The notes below the pieces were generated by a model, which searched no databases, was not told the DNA's origin, and worked only from the letters and a program-made list of their open reading frames with translations. This document shows positions 26,758 through 36,090 of a stretch of 59,896 nt of DNA, in pieces (the first letter of the stretch is position 1; each line of letters begins with the position of its first letter). The stretch is from Roseobacter sp. (GTDB lineage Bacteria > Pseudomonadota > Alphaproteobacteria > Rhodobacterales > Rhodobacteraceae), in NCBI GenBank assembly GCA_024636475.1, contig JAGXHA010000096.1:1-59896 (forward strand), read 5' to 3'. Position numbers and translations under genes: made by a program.

Positions 26758-28563
26758 ATGACAACTAAAACGAATAAAAATCATGCATCCGACGAGGCCG
26801 CGCTGGCACGCATGACTGAGAATATGACTAAAGTCGAAGCTTTGGGAGCGCGTCTGACCGAGATCATGCTTAGTCGAGAAGGGCATCAAGCGGCCCTGGA
26901 TGCCCCGAATCAGGAGCTGTTCACCAAGGCGGCACAATCCTATTGGAACGAGGCGATTCAAAACCCTGCCAAGTTAATCGAACACCAGGTATCGTTCTGG
27001 AGCAAGTCTGTCAGCCATTTCGTTGAAGCGCAAAAAGCGCTCGCCAAGGGAAAGCTCGAAGCGCCTGTCGACAATTCCGCGAAAGACCGTCGTTTTGCCA
27101 ACCCGCTTTGGGAAACGCATCCCTATTTCAACTTCGTCAAACAACAATACCTGATCAACGCCGAGACTCTGAGCCAGGCGGTTGAAGATGTGTCCGACCT
27201 TGATCCGCGTGAGAAACAGCGCCTTGGCTATTTCAGCCGCCAGATCATCGACATGATGAGCCCGAGCAACTTTCTTGCAACCAACCCCGATGCGCTGGAA
27301 CGCGCAGTCGAGACCGAGGGCGAAAGTCTTATCAAAGGGCTGGAAAACCTGATCGCCGATCTTGAGGCAAACAATGGTGAGCTGATTGTCCGTCTTGCGG
27401 ATGAAAAGGCGTTCGAGTTGGGCCAGAACATTGCGACATCACCGGGCAAGGTGGTCTTTCGCAACCACATGTTCGAGTTGATCCAATATAGCCCCAGCAC
27501 CGAAAAAGTGCATGCAACGCCGATGATCATCTTTCCGCCCTGGATCAACAAATTCTATATTCTTGACCTGAAAGAGCAAAACAGCCTGGTCAAATGGATC
27601 GTCGATCAAGGCCATACGTTGTTCATGGTGTCCTGGATCAACCCTGACAAAAGCTACCGCGATGTCGGGATGGGGGGCTACATCGAAGATGGCTTTGTAG
27701 CGGCTTTCGACGAGGTGAAAAAAATCACCGGTGAAAAGAAGATCAATGCTGTGGGCTACTGCATCGCGGGTACCACACTGGCCCTGACGCTTTCATTGCT
27801 GAAACAGCGCGGCGATAAATCGGTCAAATCCGCTACCTTCTTTACGGCGCTCACCGATTTCTCGGATCAGGGGGAATTCCAGCCCTTCCTAACGGATGAT
27901 TTTATTGATGGCATCGAGGCCGAGACGAAAGACAAAGGCATTCTGCCATCCATCGTCATGGCGCGCACCTTTTCGTTTTTGCGCTCAAACGACTTGGTGT
28001 ACGGCCCTGCGATCAAAAGCTACATGCTGGGCGACACACCGCCTGCATTCGATTTGCTGTATTGGAACGGCGACGGCGCAAACCTGCCGGAACGGATGGC
28101 GATGGAATATCTGCGCGGCCTTTGTCAGCAAAACAAGTTGGCTGATGGCGGATTTGATCTGCTGGGCCACAACCTTGAACTGGGTGACATCGACGTGCCC
28201 CTTTTGGCCGTTGGATGCGAGACCGACCATATTGCACCGTGGAAGGACAGCTTTCGGGGTGTCCAGCAAATGGGCAGCAAGGACAAGACCTTCATCATGA
28301 CCCAGTCGGGCCACATCGCAGGGATCGTTAACCCCCCCAGCAAAGGTAAATATGGCCACTATACCAATGACGACCTGTCGCTGCACCACAAAGACTGGCT
28401 GGAAGGGGCAGAGTTTCACACCGGTTCGTGGTGGATCACCTGGGGCGAGTGGCTGAAGAATCAGGCGGGTGCGCAGGTTGACGCCCGAATTCCAGGCGCA
28501 AATGACCGGGAAATACTATGTGATGCGCCTGGAACTTACGTTACCCGAAAGGCAAGAGGCTGA
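26758..28563 (+). CDS. phaC: class I polyhydroxyalkanoate synthase
   Basis: 601 residues, class I length. It polymerises 3-hydroxyacyl-CoA into PHA on granule surfaces. The lipase-like box is AVGYCIAGT near residue 335 with the nucleophile Cys; the Asp lies in the GCETDHIAPW segment and the His in SGHIAG. An N-terminal region of about 230 residues precedes the catalytic domain, with the PPWINKFYILDL segment typical of PhaC. GGGAGGAACGG precedes the ATG. The run phaC-phaP-phaR is on one strand with phaZ divergent. Confidence 0.96.
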   Translation: MTTKTNKNHASDEAALARMTENMTKVEALGARLTEIMLSREGHQAALDAPNQELFTKAAQSYWNEAIQNPAKLIEHQVSFWSKSVSHFVEAQKALAKGKLEAPVDNSAKDRRFANPLWETHPYFNFVKQQYLINAETLSQAVEDVSDLDPREKQRLGYFSRQIIDMMSPSNFLATNPDALERAVETEGESLIKGLENLIADLEANNGELIVRLADEKAFELGQNIATSPGKVVFRNHMFELIQYSPSTEKVHATPMIIFPPWINKFYILDLKEQNSLVKWIVDQGHTLFMVSWINPDKSYRDVGMGGYIEDGFVAAFDEVKKITGEKKINAVGYCIAGTTLALTLSLLKQRGDKSVKSATFFTALTDFSDQGEFQPFLTDDFIDGIEAETKDKGILPSIVMARTFSFLRSNDLVYGPAIKSYMLGDTPPAFDLLYWNGDGANLPERMAMEYLRGLCQQNKLADGGFDLLGHNLELGDIDVPLLAVGCETDHIAPWKDSFRGVQQMGSKDKTFIMTQSGHIAGIVNPPSKGKYGHYTNDDLSLHHKDWLEGAEFHTGSWWITWGEWLKNQAGAQVDARIPGANDREILCDAPGTYVTRKARG

Positions 28564-28582
28564 TCTGAATAGTCTTTTTTCC

Positions 28583-28610
28583 TTGACAAATTTCATATGC
28601 TGCGGTGCAG
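28583..28610 (+). promoter_or_regulatory. phaP promoter with PhaR-type operator
   Basis: A consensus -35 box TTGACA (28583-28588) is followed by the perfect palindrome CTGCGGTGCAG (28600-28610), which matches the CTGC-N3-GCAG operator reported for PhaR of Rhodobacter sphaeroides. The palindrome would cover the -10 region (TGCAGA, 17 bases from the -35). It lies about 95 bases before the phaP start. A second TGC-rich stretch, TGCCGCACTGCAGCA, follows at 28624-28638. Confidence 0.65.
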
Positions 28611-28703
28611 AAATTTCTTGCAATGCCGCACTGCAGCATATAGATAGTTGTCATACCCAAACGGGCAGGCGATAGCCGCTCACAACTGAAAGAGGAAAAG
28701 ACT

Positions 28704-29147
28704 ATGACAAAGACACCAGATCTCGCCGCCATGATGAAAGACGTTATGGGCGCATTCCCAGTTGACACCACAGCGATGAACGATGCCTTCAAAACCACTG
28801 CAACCTTGAACGAGAAACTGTCTGGCGTTGCGCTGACAGCTGCCGAGAAATCTGCAGAGATTTCCACAAAGTGGCAGAAAGACACATTGGCCAAGCTGGC
28901 TGAGATGTCCAAAGCCAAAGCAGAGCCAGCCGACTATGCAAAAGCAATGACAGATTTCACATCTGCTTCCGCTGAAGTTGCAGCCGAGCACATGGCCGCT
29001 TTCGCAGAGATCGCAAAATCCGTTCAGATGAACACAGTTGAATTGATGATGGCTGCCGGCAAAGACATGTCCGAAGAAGCATCCGCAGCAGTCAAAAAAG
29101 CGACAGCTGACGTGACCAAAGCAACGAAAAAAGCCGCAGCGAAGTAA
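28704..29147 (+). CDS. phaP: phasin, PHA granule-coating protein
   Basis: 147 residues, all helical, rich in Ala, Lys, Glu, Met and Thr, with no signal peptide; it ends in a Lys/Ala-rich tail (TKATKKAAAK). Phasins cover PHA granules and control their size. The GAAAGAGGAAAAG ribosome site stands before the ATG. The codon choice is strongly biased, as in highly expressed genes. It follows phaC and precedes phaR, and a strong terminator separates it from phaR. Confidence 0.92.
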   Translation: MTKTPDLAAMMKDVMGAFPVDTTAMNDAFKTTATLNEKLSGVALTAAEKSAEISTKWQKDTLAKLAEMSKAKAEPADYAKAMTDFTSASAEVAAEHMAAFAEIAKSVQMNTVELMMAAGKDMSEEASAAVKKATADVTKATKKAAAK

Positions 29148-29182
29148 TTCGTTTCAGGCTAAGAACACTTTCATGAGTGGTG

Positions 29183-29206
29183 GGGCAGGCTGTCAAAAGC
29201 CTGCCC
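29183..29206 (+). terminator. intrinsic terminator after phaP
   Basis: Perfect 9-base stem GGGCAGGCT/AGCCTGCCC with a 6-base loop, followed by TTTCTTT, 35 bases after the phaP stop. Confidence 0.87.
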
Positions 29207-29283
29207 TTTCTTTGTGGCACCTTTCTTTTTGGAAATTGCTGCCTTAGGCTGTATTTCAGCACGCAATTTGGGAAGGATCCACC

Positions 29284-29847
29284 GTGGCCGACACAGACAA
29301 GCCTCTGCTTATAAAGCGATATGCAAGCCGCCGACTTTATAACACCGAGACGAGCGACTATGTAACGCTTGAAGATATTTCCGGTTTCATCCGGGATGGG
29401 CGCGAAGTCCAGATTGTTGACTTGAAGTCAGGCGACGATCTGACACGTCAATATCTTTTGCAAATCATTGCAGAGCACGAGAGCCGTGGTGAATCCGTTT
29501 TGCCCGTTGATGTGCTGAACGATCTGGTGCGCAGTTATATGTCGCCAAATGTCAGCGTTGTGCCACAGTTTCTTAAGGCCTCTTTTGATATGCTGCGTGA
29601 CGGTCAATCGCGGGTGCTTGAAAATATCAACACGATCAATCCGATGTCGAAAATGCCGGGCTTTGATGTCATGCAAGCGCAGCAGGAAGCGTTCATGAAG
29701 GCAATGACCTCCAATATTCCGGCAGCTTGGCCCGTTATGCAAACGCCTAAAGGTGAAAAGCCTGCGAAGGCAGAGAGTGACGAAAATCTGGATGCGATCA
29801 AAAAACAACTGGCCGAATTGCAAGAACAGCTCTCAAAGCTGAAGTGA
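29284..29847 (+). CDS. phaR: polyhydroxyalkanoate synthesis repressor
   Basis: 187 residues. The N-terminal DNA-binding/PHB-binding domain is clear: IKRYASRRLYNTETSDYVTLEDI and a following FIRDGREVQIVDLKSGDDLT. The C-terminal helical half contains a Glu/Lys/Leu coiled coil. PhaR represses phaP and itself and is released when it binds nascent PHB. The start is GTG at 29284 with GGAAGGATCC upstream. The gene has its own terminator and no operator was seen in the short gap before it. Confidence 0.95.
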   Translation: MADTDKPLLIKRYASRRLYNTETSDYVTLEDISGFIRDGREVQIVDLKSGDDLTRQYLLQIIAEHESRGESVLPVDVLNDLVRSYMSPNVSVVPQFLKASFDMLRDGQSRVLENINTINPMSKMPGFDVMQAQQEAFMKAMTSNIPAAWPVMQTPKGEKPAKAESDENLDAIKKQLAELQEQLSKLK

Positions 29848-29900
29848 TCCAGCGGCCGCACTGACGTGCGATTATAGTGTTTGATCCTGATTTGAACTGA

Positions 29901-29923
29901 GCCCACCCCTTTATCGGGTGGGC
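29901..29923 (+). terminator. intrinsic terminator after phaR
   Basis: Perfect 8-base stem GCCCACCC/GGGTGGGC with a 7-base loop, followed by TTTTG, 53 bases after the phaR stop. It also lies near the convergent 3' end of the aminotransferase gene. Confidence 0.87.
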
Positions 29924-29955
29924 TTTTGATATGTTAAACCGGCGCGACTGGCAGA

Positions 29956-31134
29956 TTAAGCGGCCTGAGCATCGGTTGCCGCATGGACAGCACCCAAAAT
30001 CACGTCAACGACCGCGTCCAGATCGCCTTGCGTCAAGTGGACCGGCAAACGCACGTCGCAAGCCGACCTCAGCATTCTGCGGGTCTGGGGCAGTTCGGGC
30101 AGATCCTCGATAAACTGCCAGTTCCAAAATGCGCGCGCGTTATCGGTGCTTTGGCCGAACACCTGCACTTTTACACCAGCTGCGGCACTGGCCGATGCAA
30201 AAGCCCGGATCGCGTCATCTTCCAGACCTACCATATTGAATTGAATGGAATCTGGCGCGCGGGTTTCGGGGGCCAGCGGGGCAGGCACGTCAATATAGCG
30301 CGAGGTGTTCAGCTTGGCCGCGACATAATCATGGTTGCGCAAACCATCTGCAACGCGGCGCGGCAATTCGGACAGTTGCGGGCGCACCAAGGCGGCGGAC
30401 AGATTGTTCAGGCGCAGATTGTAAAGCGGCAGCTTGTTTTGCCAGCGGGTGCAGGCCTCGGCGATGCCGGGATGCTTTTTCCAGTTATGTTCATATGCAC
30501 CAGACATGATGATCGCACGCGCAATCAGGTCTGCATCATCCGTGATCATTATCCCGCCTTCGCCTGCGTTGATCATCTTGTAGGACTGGAATGAAAAGCA
30601 GCCGATTTTGCCGATTTTGCCGATCTTTTTGCCATGCCACAGGGTGCCCAGCGAATGGGCTGCATCCTCGATCACAGGGATGCCTGCGGCGTCACACAGC
30701 GTCATGATCGCATCCATGTCAGAGGTATGGCCGCGCATATGGCTGATGATCACGGCATCTACTGTCGGTAGCTTGGCTTTGAAGTCTTTGATATCAATAC
30801 GGTAGTTGTCACCAACCTCGCAGAGCACAGGGATATAATTCGCATGCACGACCGATGACGGCACCGCCGCAAAGGTGAACCCGGGAATTAGAACGCGGGC
30901 ATTTTTCGGCAGGCCCAAGGCCAGCAGCGACAAGAACAGTGCGGCAGAGCATGACGAGACCGCCAGAGCGTAGCGGCTGCCCATCATCTGCGCGAACTCT
31001 GCCTCAAGCAATGACACGGGCGCATCACTGGCTGCCGTGTAGCGAAAAAGATCGCCGGTCTGCAAAAGCCGCTCAATTTCGTCGCGGGCAGCATCGGGAA
31101 TAGGTTCGGCGCGGTGCATGTCTGGCAGAGTCAT
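29956..31134 (-). CDS. DegT/DnrJ/EryC1/StrS-family PLP aminotransferase
   Basis: 392 residues of the DegT (sugar aminotransferase-like) family. The PLP lysine lies in FSFQSYKMINAGEGG; the EDAAHSLG segment gives the PLP-Asp motif. Most members act on nucleotide-linked keto sugars, but no sugar genes are near and the gene lies 95 bases after the amine-oxidase operon on the same strand, so another amine substrate is possible. A triple KIG repeat (three GCCGATTTT copies around 30602-30628) lies just before the PLP loop. The start at 31134 has no strong ribosome site seen. Confidence 0.85.
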   Translation of the reverse strand: MTLPDMHRAEPIPDAARDEIERLLQTGDLFRYTAASDAPVSLLEAEFAQMMGSRYALAVSSCSAALFLSLLALGLPKNARVLIPGFTFAAVPSSVVHANYIPVLCEVGDNYRIDIKDFKAKLPTVDAVIISHMRGHTSDMDAIMTLCDAAGIPVIEDAAHSLGTLWHGKKIGKIGKIGCFSFQSYKMINAGEGGIMITDDADLIARAIIMSGAYEHNWKKHPGIAEACTRWQNKLPLYNLRLNNLSAALVRPQLSELPRRVADGLRNHDYVAAKLNTSRYIDVPAPLAPETRAPDSIQFNMVGLEDDAIRAFASASAAAGVKVQVFGQSTDNARAFWNWQFIEDLPELPQTRRMLRSACDVRLPVHLTQGDLDAVVDVILGAVHAATDAQAA

Positions 31135-31229
31135 ATTTCAAAATCCCGAATGTTGGTTTTCAGAATAGTAAAACAAGGACGCCCCAAGACCAAGCTATTT
31201 TGGATGGATGGTGCGTTAAAGATTTGTGA

Positions 31230-32534
31230 CTAAAGGCCCAGTCTGTCGCGCAGGCTGTACCAACTCATCGCTAAAGTCAGCAAAGGCGTGCGCATCGCGG
31301 CCCCTCCGGGGAAAGGACGCGTTGGAATTGCGCTCATCACATCAAACCCGTCGCTCTCGCCTATAATCGCGTCTGCCATCAACTTGCCTGCATGGGTGGC
31401 CGTGCCGACCCCGTGCCCGGAATATCCCGAGGCAGACAGGATGTTGGGGGCAACGCGGGCCAGATAGGGCAATCGTTTCATCGTAATCGCCAAGGTGCCG
31501 CCCCAAGCGTAATCAATGCGCACGTCCTTGAGTTGCGGAAAAACAACAGACATCGGGGCGCGCACCTTGGCGGCGATATCTTTGGGAAACTTGTAGCCAT
31601 AACTTTCACCGCCGCCAAACAGCAATCTGCCGTCATGGCTGAGCCGGAAGTAATTCACCACAAAGCGGCTGTCGGCGACGGCAACATCGCGCGGTAACAC
31701 ATCTTTGATGCGGTCGCCCAAAGGCTCGGTTGCGACGATGAAATTGTTGATTGGCATGACCCGTGCCGCGACCTTACGGCTTAGTCCCCCTAGATAGCCA
31801 TTGCAGGCCAAGACGAGATGATCGGCAGTAACGCGCCCGCCATCGGTTTGCACAACGGCCTTGGGGCCTTCTTCTATGTGATGCACGGCAGAGCCTTCAT
31901 AGATGCGAACGCCCGCTGCTTTCGCTGCACGCGCAAGACCAAGCACCAAGTTCAAAGGATGCAGATGGGCCGCCCCCATGTCCAGGATCCCGCCTTTATA
32001 GTCGGGCGAGGGGCAGACATGCTGCAAGGCGTCGTGATCCAACACCTCGATCTGATCATAGCCATACCTGTCTTGCAGATGACCGGCGTAGTCATGCAAG
32101 TGACGCACATCACTTTTTGAGGACGCCGTCCAGGCAACGCCGGGTTTCAGGTGGCAGGCAATGTCGTGTTCGGCAATCAGGCCTTTGACCAAAGCCTTTG
32201 CGTCCTCGCCCAAATCCCAAAGCTTCTGCGCCTGTCCGCGCCCCAGCATCTTTTCCAGCGCATCCTGTTCGACCCTCTGGCCACCGCCTAATTGCCCGCC
32301 ATTACGCCCGGACGCGCCAAAGCCGACGCGCTGCGCCTCCAGCAAGACCACGTTGCGGCCAGCTTTGGCCAGATGCAAGGCGGCGGACAGCCCAGTATAG
32401 CCGGCACCGACAACGCAGACATCTGCCGTCACTGCGCCCTTCAACGGCGCAAATGCGTCCAACGGCGTGGCTGTCGCTGCGTACCAGCTAGGCGGGTAGG
32501 CACCGTTCTTGTCGTTTGCATAAAGCAGGTTCAT
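31230..32534 (-). CDS. puuB: FAD-dependent amine oxidase, PuuB-like (gamma-glutamylputrescine oxidase)
   Basis: 434 residues of the DAO/glycine oxidase-like family. The FAD-binding Rossmann motif VCVVGAGYTGLSAALHLA is near residue 40, with GASGRNGGQLGGG further on. Proteins of this type oxidise gamma-glutamylated amines (PuuB acts on gamma-glutamylputrescine) to the aldehyde with release of H2O2 and ammonia. It follows two glutamine-synthetase-like ligases on the same strand (72 bases from the nearer), which supports that role; the exact amine is unknown. The gene name is by analogy. Confidence 0.85.
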   Translation of the reverse strand: MNLLYANDKNGAYPPSWYAATATPLDAFAPLKGAVTADVCVVGAGYTGLSAALHLAKAGRNVVLLEAQRVGFGASGRNGGQLGGGQRVEQDALEKMLGRGQAQKLWDLGEDAKALVKGLIAEHDIACHLKPGVAWTASSKSDVRHLHDYAGHLQDRYGYDQIEVLDHDALQHVCPSPDYKGGILDMGAAHLHPLNLVLGLARAAKAAGVRIYEGSAVHHIEEGPKAVVQTDGGRVTADHLVLACNGYLGGLSRKVAARVMPINNFIVATEPLGDRIKDVLPRDVAVADSRFVVNYFRLSHDGRLLFGGGESYGYKFPKDIAAKVRAPMSVVFPQLKDVRIDYAWGGTLAITMKRLPYLARVAPNILSASGYSGHGVGTATHAGKLMADAIIGESDGFDVMSAIPTRPFPGGAAMRTPLLTLAMSWYSLRDRLGL

Positions 32535-32569
32535 AGCACTTTGTCCCCGCGCCTTGTTCCAAATGGTTT

Positions 32570-32588
32570 TAAATCCTCGCCGAAGGCA
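32570..32588. repeat. short copy of the CCTCGCCGAAGGCAT repeat
   Basis: AAATCCTCGCCGAAGGCAT, in the gap between the oxidase gene and the ligase gene, shares 15 bases with the inverted-repeat arm at 43991-44022 but lacks an obvious partner arm. Confidence 0.6.
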
Positions 32589-32606
32589 TCCGCGGCTGCA
32601 GCGTGC

Positions 32607-33965
32607 CTAGACGTTCATCAAGAGATGCTCGCGTTCCCAAGGGGAAATGACCTGCAAAAACTCGCCATACTCGGCGCGTTTGACGATGGCATAGACCCGC
32701 GCAAAATCTGGCCCCAGGATCTTGTGCATTTCGGTGGCTTCTTCAAACAAATCCAATGCTGACCCAAGGACCTGCGGAATATCGCCATCGCCTTCGTAGG
32801 CGTCCCCTTTGAATTCTGCCTTTGGCTGCTTCTTTTCCATCAGGCCCAGATATCCGCAGGCCAGTGATGCTGCGATGCCAAGGTAGGGGTTGCAATCCAT
32901 ACCTGCGATACGGTTTTCTACCCGCCGCGAGGAGGGTTTGGAAAGTGGTACGCGAATGCCCGTGGTCCGGTTGTCGCGGCCCCATTCCAGATTGATCGGC
33001 GCTGCGTGGTCCTTCACGTAGCGGCGATAGCTGTTCACATAAGGGGCCAGCACAGCCAGAACGTCGGGCATATGGTTTTGCATCCCGGCGATGAAGTGGA
33101 AAAACGCATCCGTCTCCTCACCCTCAGCGCCAGAGAAAATGTTTTCACCCGTTTCCATGTCGAGAACCGAATGATGCATATGCATCGCGCTGCCAGGCTC
33201 GTCCTCGATCGGTTTTGCCATGAACGTCGCATAGCAGTCATGGCGCAACGCCGCTTCGCGGATCAGGCGCTTGAAATAAAACACCTCGTCGGCCAGACGC
33301 ACAGGGTCACCGTGGATCAGGTTGATCTCAAGCTGGCCTGCACCGCCTTCCTGAGTGATGCCATCGATCTCGAATCCTTGGGCTTCGGCAAAATCATAGA
33401 TGTCGTCAATCACAGGGCCGAACTCGTCCACTGCCGTCATGGAATAGGCTTGGCGCGCGGCTGCCGGTCGGCCAGAGCGGCCCATCATCGGCTTGATTGC
33501 ATGGGCGGGATCAAGATTGCGCGCGACAAGGAAAAATTCCATCTCAGGGGCGACAATGGGTTCCCAACCCTGATCGCGGTAAAGCTGCACAACACGTTTG
33601 AGCACGTTGCGCGGAGAGTACTCAACCAGATTGCCATCGCGGTCATAGGCGTCATGGATCACCTGAAGTGTCCAATCCGCTGTCCATGGTGCCGCCGTTG
33701 CTGTCGAAAAGTCGGGGCGCAGGATCATATCCTTTTCGATAAATCCCTCAACGCCGGCAGCCTCACCCCATTCGCCGGTGATCGTTTGGTAGAAGATGCT
33801 GTCGGGCAGGTGAAAATACTCTTGCCGGGCGAATTTCTTGGCCGGGACGGCCTTGCCACGGGCAATGCCGGGCAAATCCGGGATGATACATTCGACCTCA
33901 TCCAGTCGTTTTCCGTCAAGGTAATCGCGAACAGCTTCGGGTAGGTTGTCAATCCAGTCGGACAT
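32607..33965 (-). CDS. glutamine synthetase family ligase (PuuA-like), copy 2
   Basis: 452 residues of the glutamine-synthetase superfamily in the gamma-glutamylpolyamine-synthetase size range. Active-site elements are visible: the VAPEMEFFLV metal-binding region, EGGAGQLEINL, HMHHSVL (Mg/ATP), and NRTTGIRVPL with the Arg for substrate binding. Such ligases use ATP to couple Glu to an amine. Its ATG overlaps the stop of the amidotransferase gene upstream (TGATG at 33963-33967), so the two are coupled. A second, different ligase lies further upstream, which suggests two substrates or a hetero-oligomer. Confidence 0.9.
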   Translation of the reverse strand: MSDWIDNLPEAVRDYLDGKRLDEVECIIPDLPGIARGKAVPAKKFARQEYFHLPDSIFYQTITGEWGEAAGVEGFIEKDMILRPDFSTATAAPWTADWTLQVIHDAYDRDGNLVEYSPRNVLKRVVQLYRDQGWEPIVAPEMEFFLVARNLDPAHAIKPMMGRSGRPAAARQAYSMTAVDEFGPVIDDIYDFAEAQGFEIDGITQEGGAGQLEINLIHGDPVRLADEVFYFKRLIREAALRHDCYATFMAKPIEDEPGSAMHMHHSVLDMETGENIFSGAEGEETDAFFHFIAGMQNHMPDVLAVLAPYVNSYRRYVKDHAAPINLEWGRDNRTTGIRVPLSKPSSRRVENRIAGMDCNPYLGIAASLACGYLGLMEKKQPKAEFKGDAYEGDGDIPQVLGSALDLFEEATEMHKILGPDFARVYAIVKRAEYGEFLQVISPWEREHLLMNV

Positions 33966-34645
33966 CAGGGTCTCTCTTTCTTGAAGAATTTGGCAATATG
34001 GGCAGCAATATCGGCGTTGTTTGTCGGCGCGTCCAACCGGGTTGCGGCGGACGCCAGCAGCGCATCAGGGACAACCCCTTTGCCGCGTGTGCGGATCAAC
34101 CCATCGATAAAGTCGCTGCCAAACTCGGGGTGTGGCTGGATTGTCCAGATTTGATCGTCGTAAAGCAGCGCGGCATTGGCACAGAAGTCAGAAGATCCGA
34201 CGATCTGTGCCCCTTCGGGCAGCGCGGTCACCTGATCTTGATGCCACGCATTCAACGCCATCGCCTGACCGTTCACCGTATAATCCGTGCGCCCGACCGA
34301 CCAGCCGCCAGCGAATTTTTCGACCCGGCCACCAAGGGCTTGCGCGATGATTTGATGGCCAAAGCAGATGCCGACCAAGGGGCGACCTGTTTCGCGAATG
34401 GCGCGGATCAGATCTTCCAAAGGCGGTATCCAGTCGTGGTCTTCATAGGCCCCGAACTTGGAGCCAGTGATCAACCACCCCTCTGCATCCACCGCAGAGT
34501 CGGGAAAGTCGCCATCCACGACCGACCAAATCCGAAAGTCAAAATCATGTCCGCCCAGCAACTTGGTGAACATCTCGCCATAGTCGCCAAGACTGTCTTT
34601 CATGTTGTCGGGAGAATGGCCGGTTTGCAGAATTCCAATTTTCAT
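33965..34645 (-). CDS. class I glutamine amidotransferase-like protein
   Basis: 226 residues of the GATase-1 (GMP-synthase-like) fold. The nucleophile is Cys in GICFGHQ near residue 93 and the His/Glu pair is in QPHPEF near residue 168. It could release a gamma-glutamyl group, like the gamma-glutamyl-GABA hydrolase step of the Puu pathway, or transfer ammonia; PuuD itself belongs to a related but distinct C26 group. It is sandwiched between two ligase genes, with 11 bases to the upstream one. Function is inferred from context. Confidence 0.87.
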   Translation of the reverse strand: MKIGILQTGHSPDNMKDSLGDYGEMFTKLLGGHDFDFRIWSVVDGDFPDSAVDAEGWLITGSKFGAYEDHDWIPPLEDLIRAIRETGRPLVGICFGHQIIAQALGGRVEKFAGGWSVGRTDYTVNGQAMALNAWHQDQVTALPEGAQIVGSSDFCANAALLYDDQIWTIQPHPEFGSDFIDGLIRTRGKGVVPDALLASAATRLDAPTNNADIAAHIAKFFKKERP

Positions 34646-34656
34646 GACGGCTGCCC

Positions 34657-35991
34657 TTATACAGTATCGAGGTAGATCTCGACCTGCTCTTGTGGGGTAA
34701 GTTCTTGCATGTAATGCAATTCCTGACGCTTGGTCAGGATAAAGTTACGCACCATTTCGGGCGCAAAAATGCGAGCGACCTCTGGGGATGTCTCAAACAG
34801 GTCAATCGCGGACTTCCAGTCGGCTGGAATTTGCGGCAGATCAGCGGCGTAGGCGTTTCCGGTGATCGGGGCAGGCGGATCAACAGCGTCTTCGATTCCG
34901 TTCATCGCAGCCCCCAAAACGGCGGCCAGCATCAGATATGGGTTCACATCGCCACCCGACACACGGTGTTCTATCCGGCGCGCCTTGTGACTGCCAGACG
35001 GGATGCGGATCGACGACGTGCGGTTTTCGTAGGCCCAGGAAATGCCCGTGGGCGCATGCGCACCGGGGACCATCCTGTCAAAGCTGTTGGCGTGCGGCGC
35101 AAAAACCAGTGCTGATCCGGCCATCGCATTCATGCAGCCAGCCACGGCGTGACGCATGATCGCCGTCCCGTTCGGGCCACCGTCGTCAAAGACATTCGCA
35201 CCGTTTTTATCCAGCACTGAAAAATGCGTGTGCAGGCCAGAGCCTGGATAATCTTCATATGGTTTTGCCATAAAGCTGGCAGCAAACCCGTGCCGCCGCG
35301 CCAGACCTTTGACCAGCATCTTGAAAAACCATGCGTCATCTGCGGCGCGCAGGGCGTCGTCGCAATGCATCAGGTTGATCTCGAACTGGCCCAATCCGGC
35401 CTCGGAGATCGCGGTGTCGGCGGGAATATCCATTTCCTCACAGGCGTCATAAAGATCGGTAAAAAACTCGTCGAACTGGTCCAGTGCGCGGATCGACAGG
35501 GTTTCTGCCGCTTTGCGCCGCTTGCCGGAACGAGGCGACATGGGAACCTGCAATTTGCGACCCGAATCGTCGATCAGAAAGAATTCAAGCTCGACCGCGC
35601 AAACGGGCGTCAGGCCACGGTCCTTGTAGCGGTCCAACACGGCGCGCAGGGCATGGCGCGGGTCACCGGCATAGGGCCGCCCATCCTCGTGAAACATCCA
35701 GATCGGCAGTAAGGCCGAAGGCGCATCAAGCCAAGGCATCGGCAGAAAGCCCCGCTCGGTCGGGTATAAAATCCCGTCGGCATCGCCTGATTCAAACACC
35801 AGCGGACTATCATCAATATCCTCGCCCCAGATATCAAGGTTGAGGACGGACATGGGAAAGCGCGTGCCATCCTCGACGACCTTGTCGGCAAAACGCGTCG
35901 GGATGCGTTTGCCACGGGCCTGACCGTTCAGGTCGGCGGCGGCCACACGGATTGTGCGGACCTGAGGATGTTTGCGAAGCCAGTTTTTCAT
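34657..35991 (-). CDS. glutamine synthetase family ligase (PuuA-like), copy 1
   Basis: 444 residues of the same superfamily as the other ligase but clearly diverged. Motifs: CAVELEFFLID, EAGLGQFEINL, GLHTHFSVLD, and ENRTSSIRIPSGS. Both enzymes keep the core active-site residues, so both are probably active. The ATG at 35991 has AGGTG about 5 bases upstream; the frame runs on to 36087 but begins no conserved sequence. It follows the permease gene by 99 bases and leads the ligase-amidotransferase-ligase-oxidase run. Confidence 0.9.
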   Translation of the reverse strand: MKNWLRKHPQVRTIRVAAADLNGQARGKRIPTRFADKVVEDGTRFPMSVLNLDIWGEDIDDSPLVFESGDADGILYPTERGFLPMPWLDAPSALLPIWMFHEDGRPYAGDPRHALRAVLDRYKDRGLTPVCAVELEFFLIDDSGRKLQVPMSPRSGKRRKAAETLSIRALDQFDEFFTDLYDACEEMDIPADTAISEAGLGQFEINLMHCDDALRAADDAWFFKMLVKGLARRHGFAASFMAKPYEDYPGSGLHTHFSVLDKNGANVFDDGGPNGTAIMRHAVAGCMNAMAGSALVFAPHANSFDRMVPGAHAPTGISWAYENRTSSIRIPSGSHKARRIEHRVSGGDVNPYLMLAAVLGAAMNGIEDAVDPPAPITGNAYAADLPQIPADWKSAIDLFETSPEVARIFAPEMVRNFILTKRQELHYMQELTPQEQVEIYLDTV

Positions 35992-36090
35992 AACACACCT
36001 TGTGAGCGGCGGGCATGAAGAAGGGTTTTCTGATCGACGAAAACCGATGGTAGGCGCCCACGCGCCAGATAATTTGATCAAAAACAAATA

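Noticed and set aside
29956..31134. Assigning the DegT aminotransferase to sugar biosynthesis
   Set aside because: No nucleotide-sugar genes occur in the window; only the family is supported.
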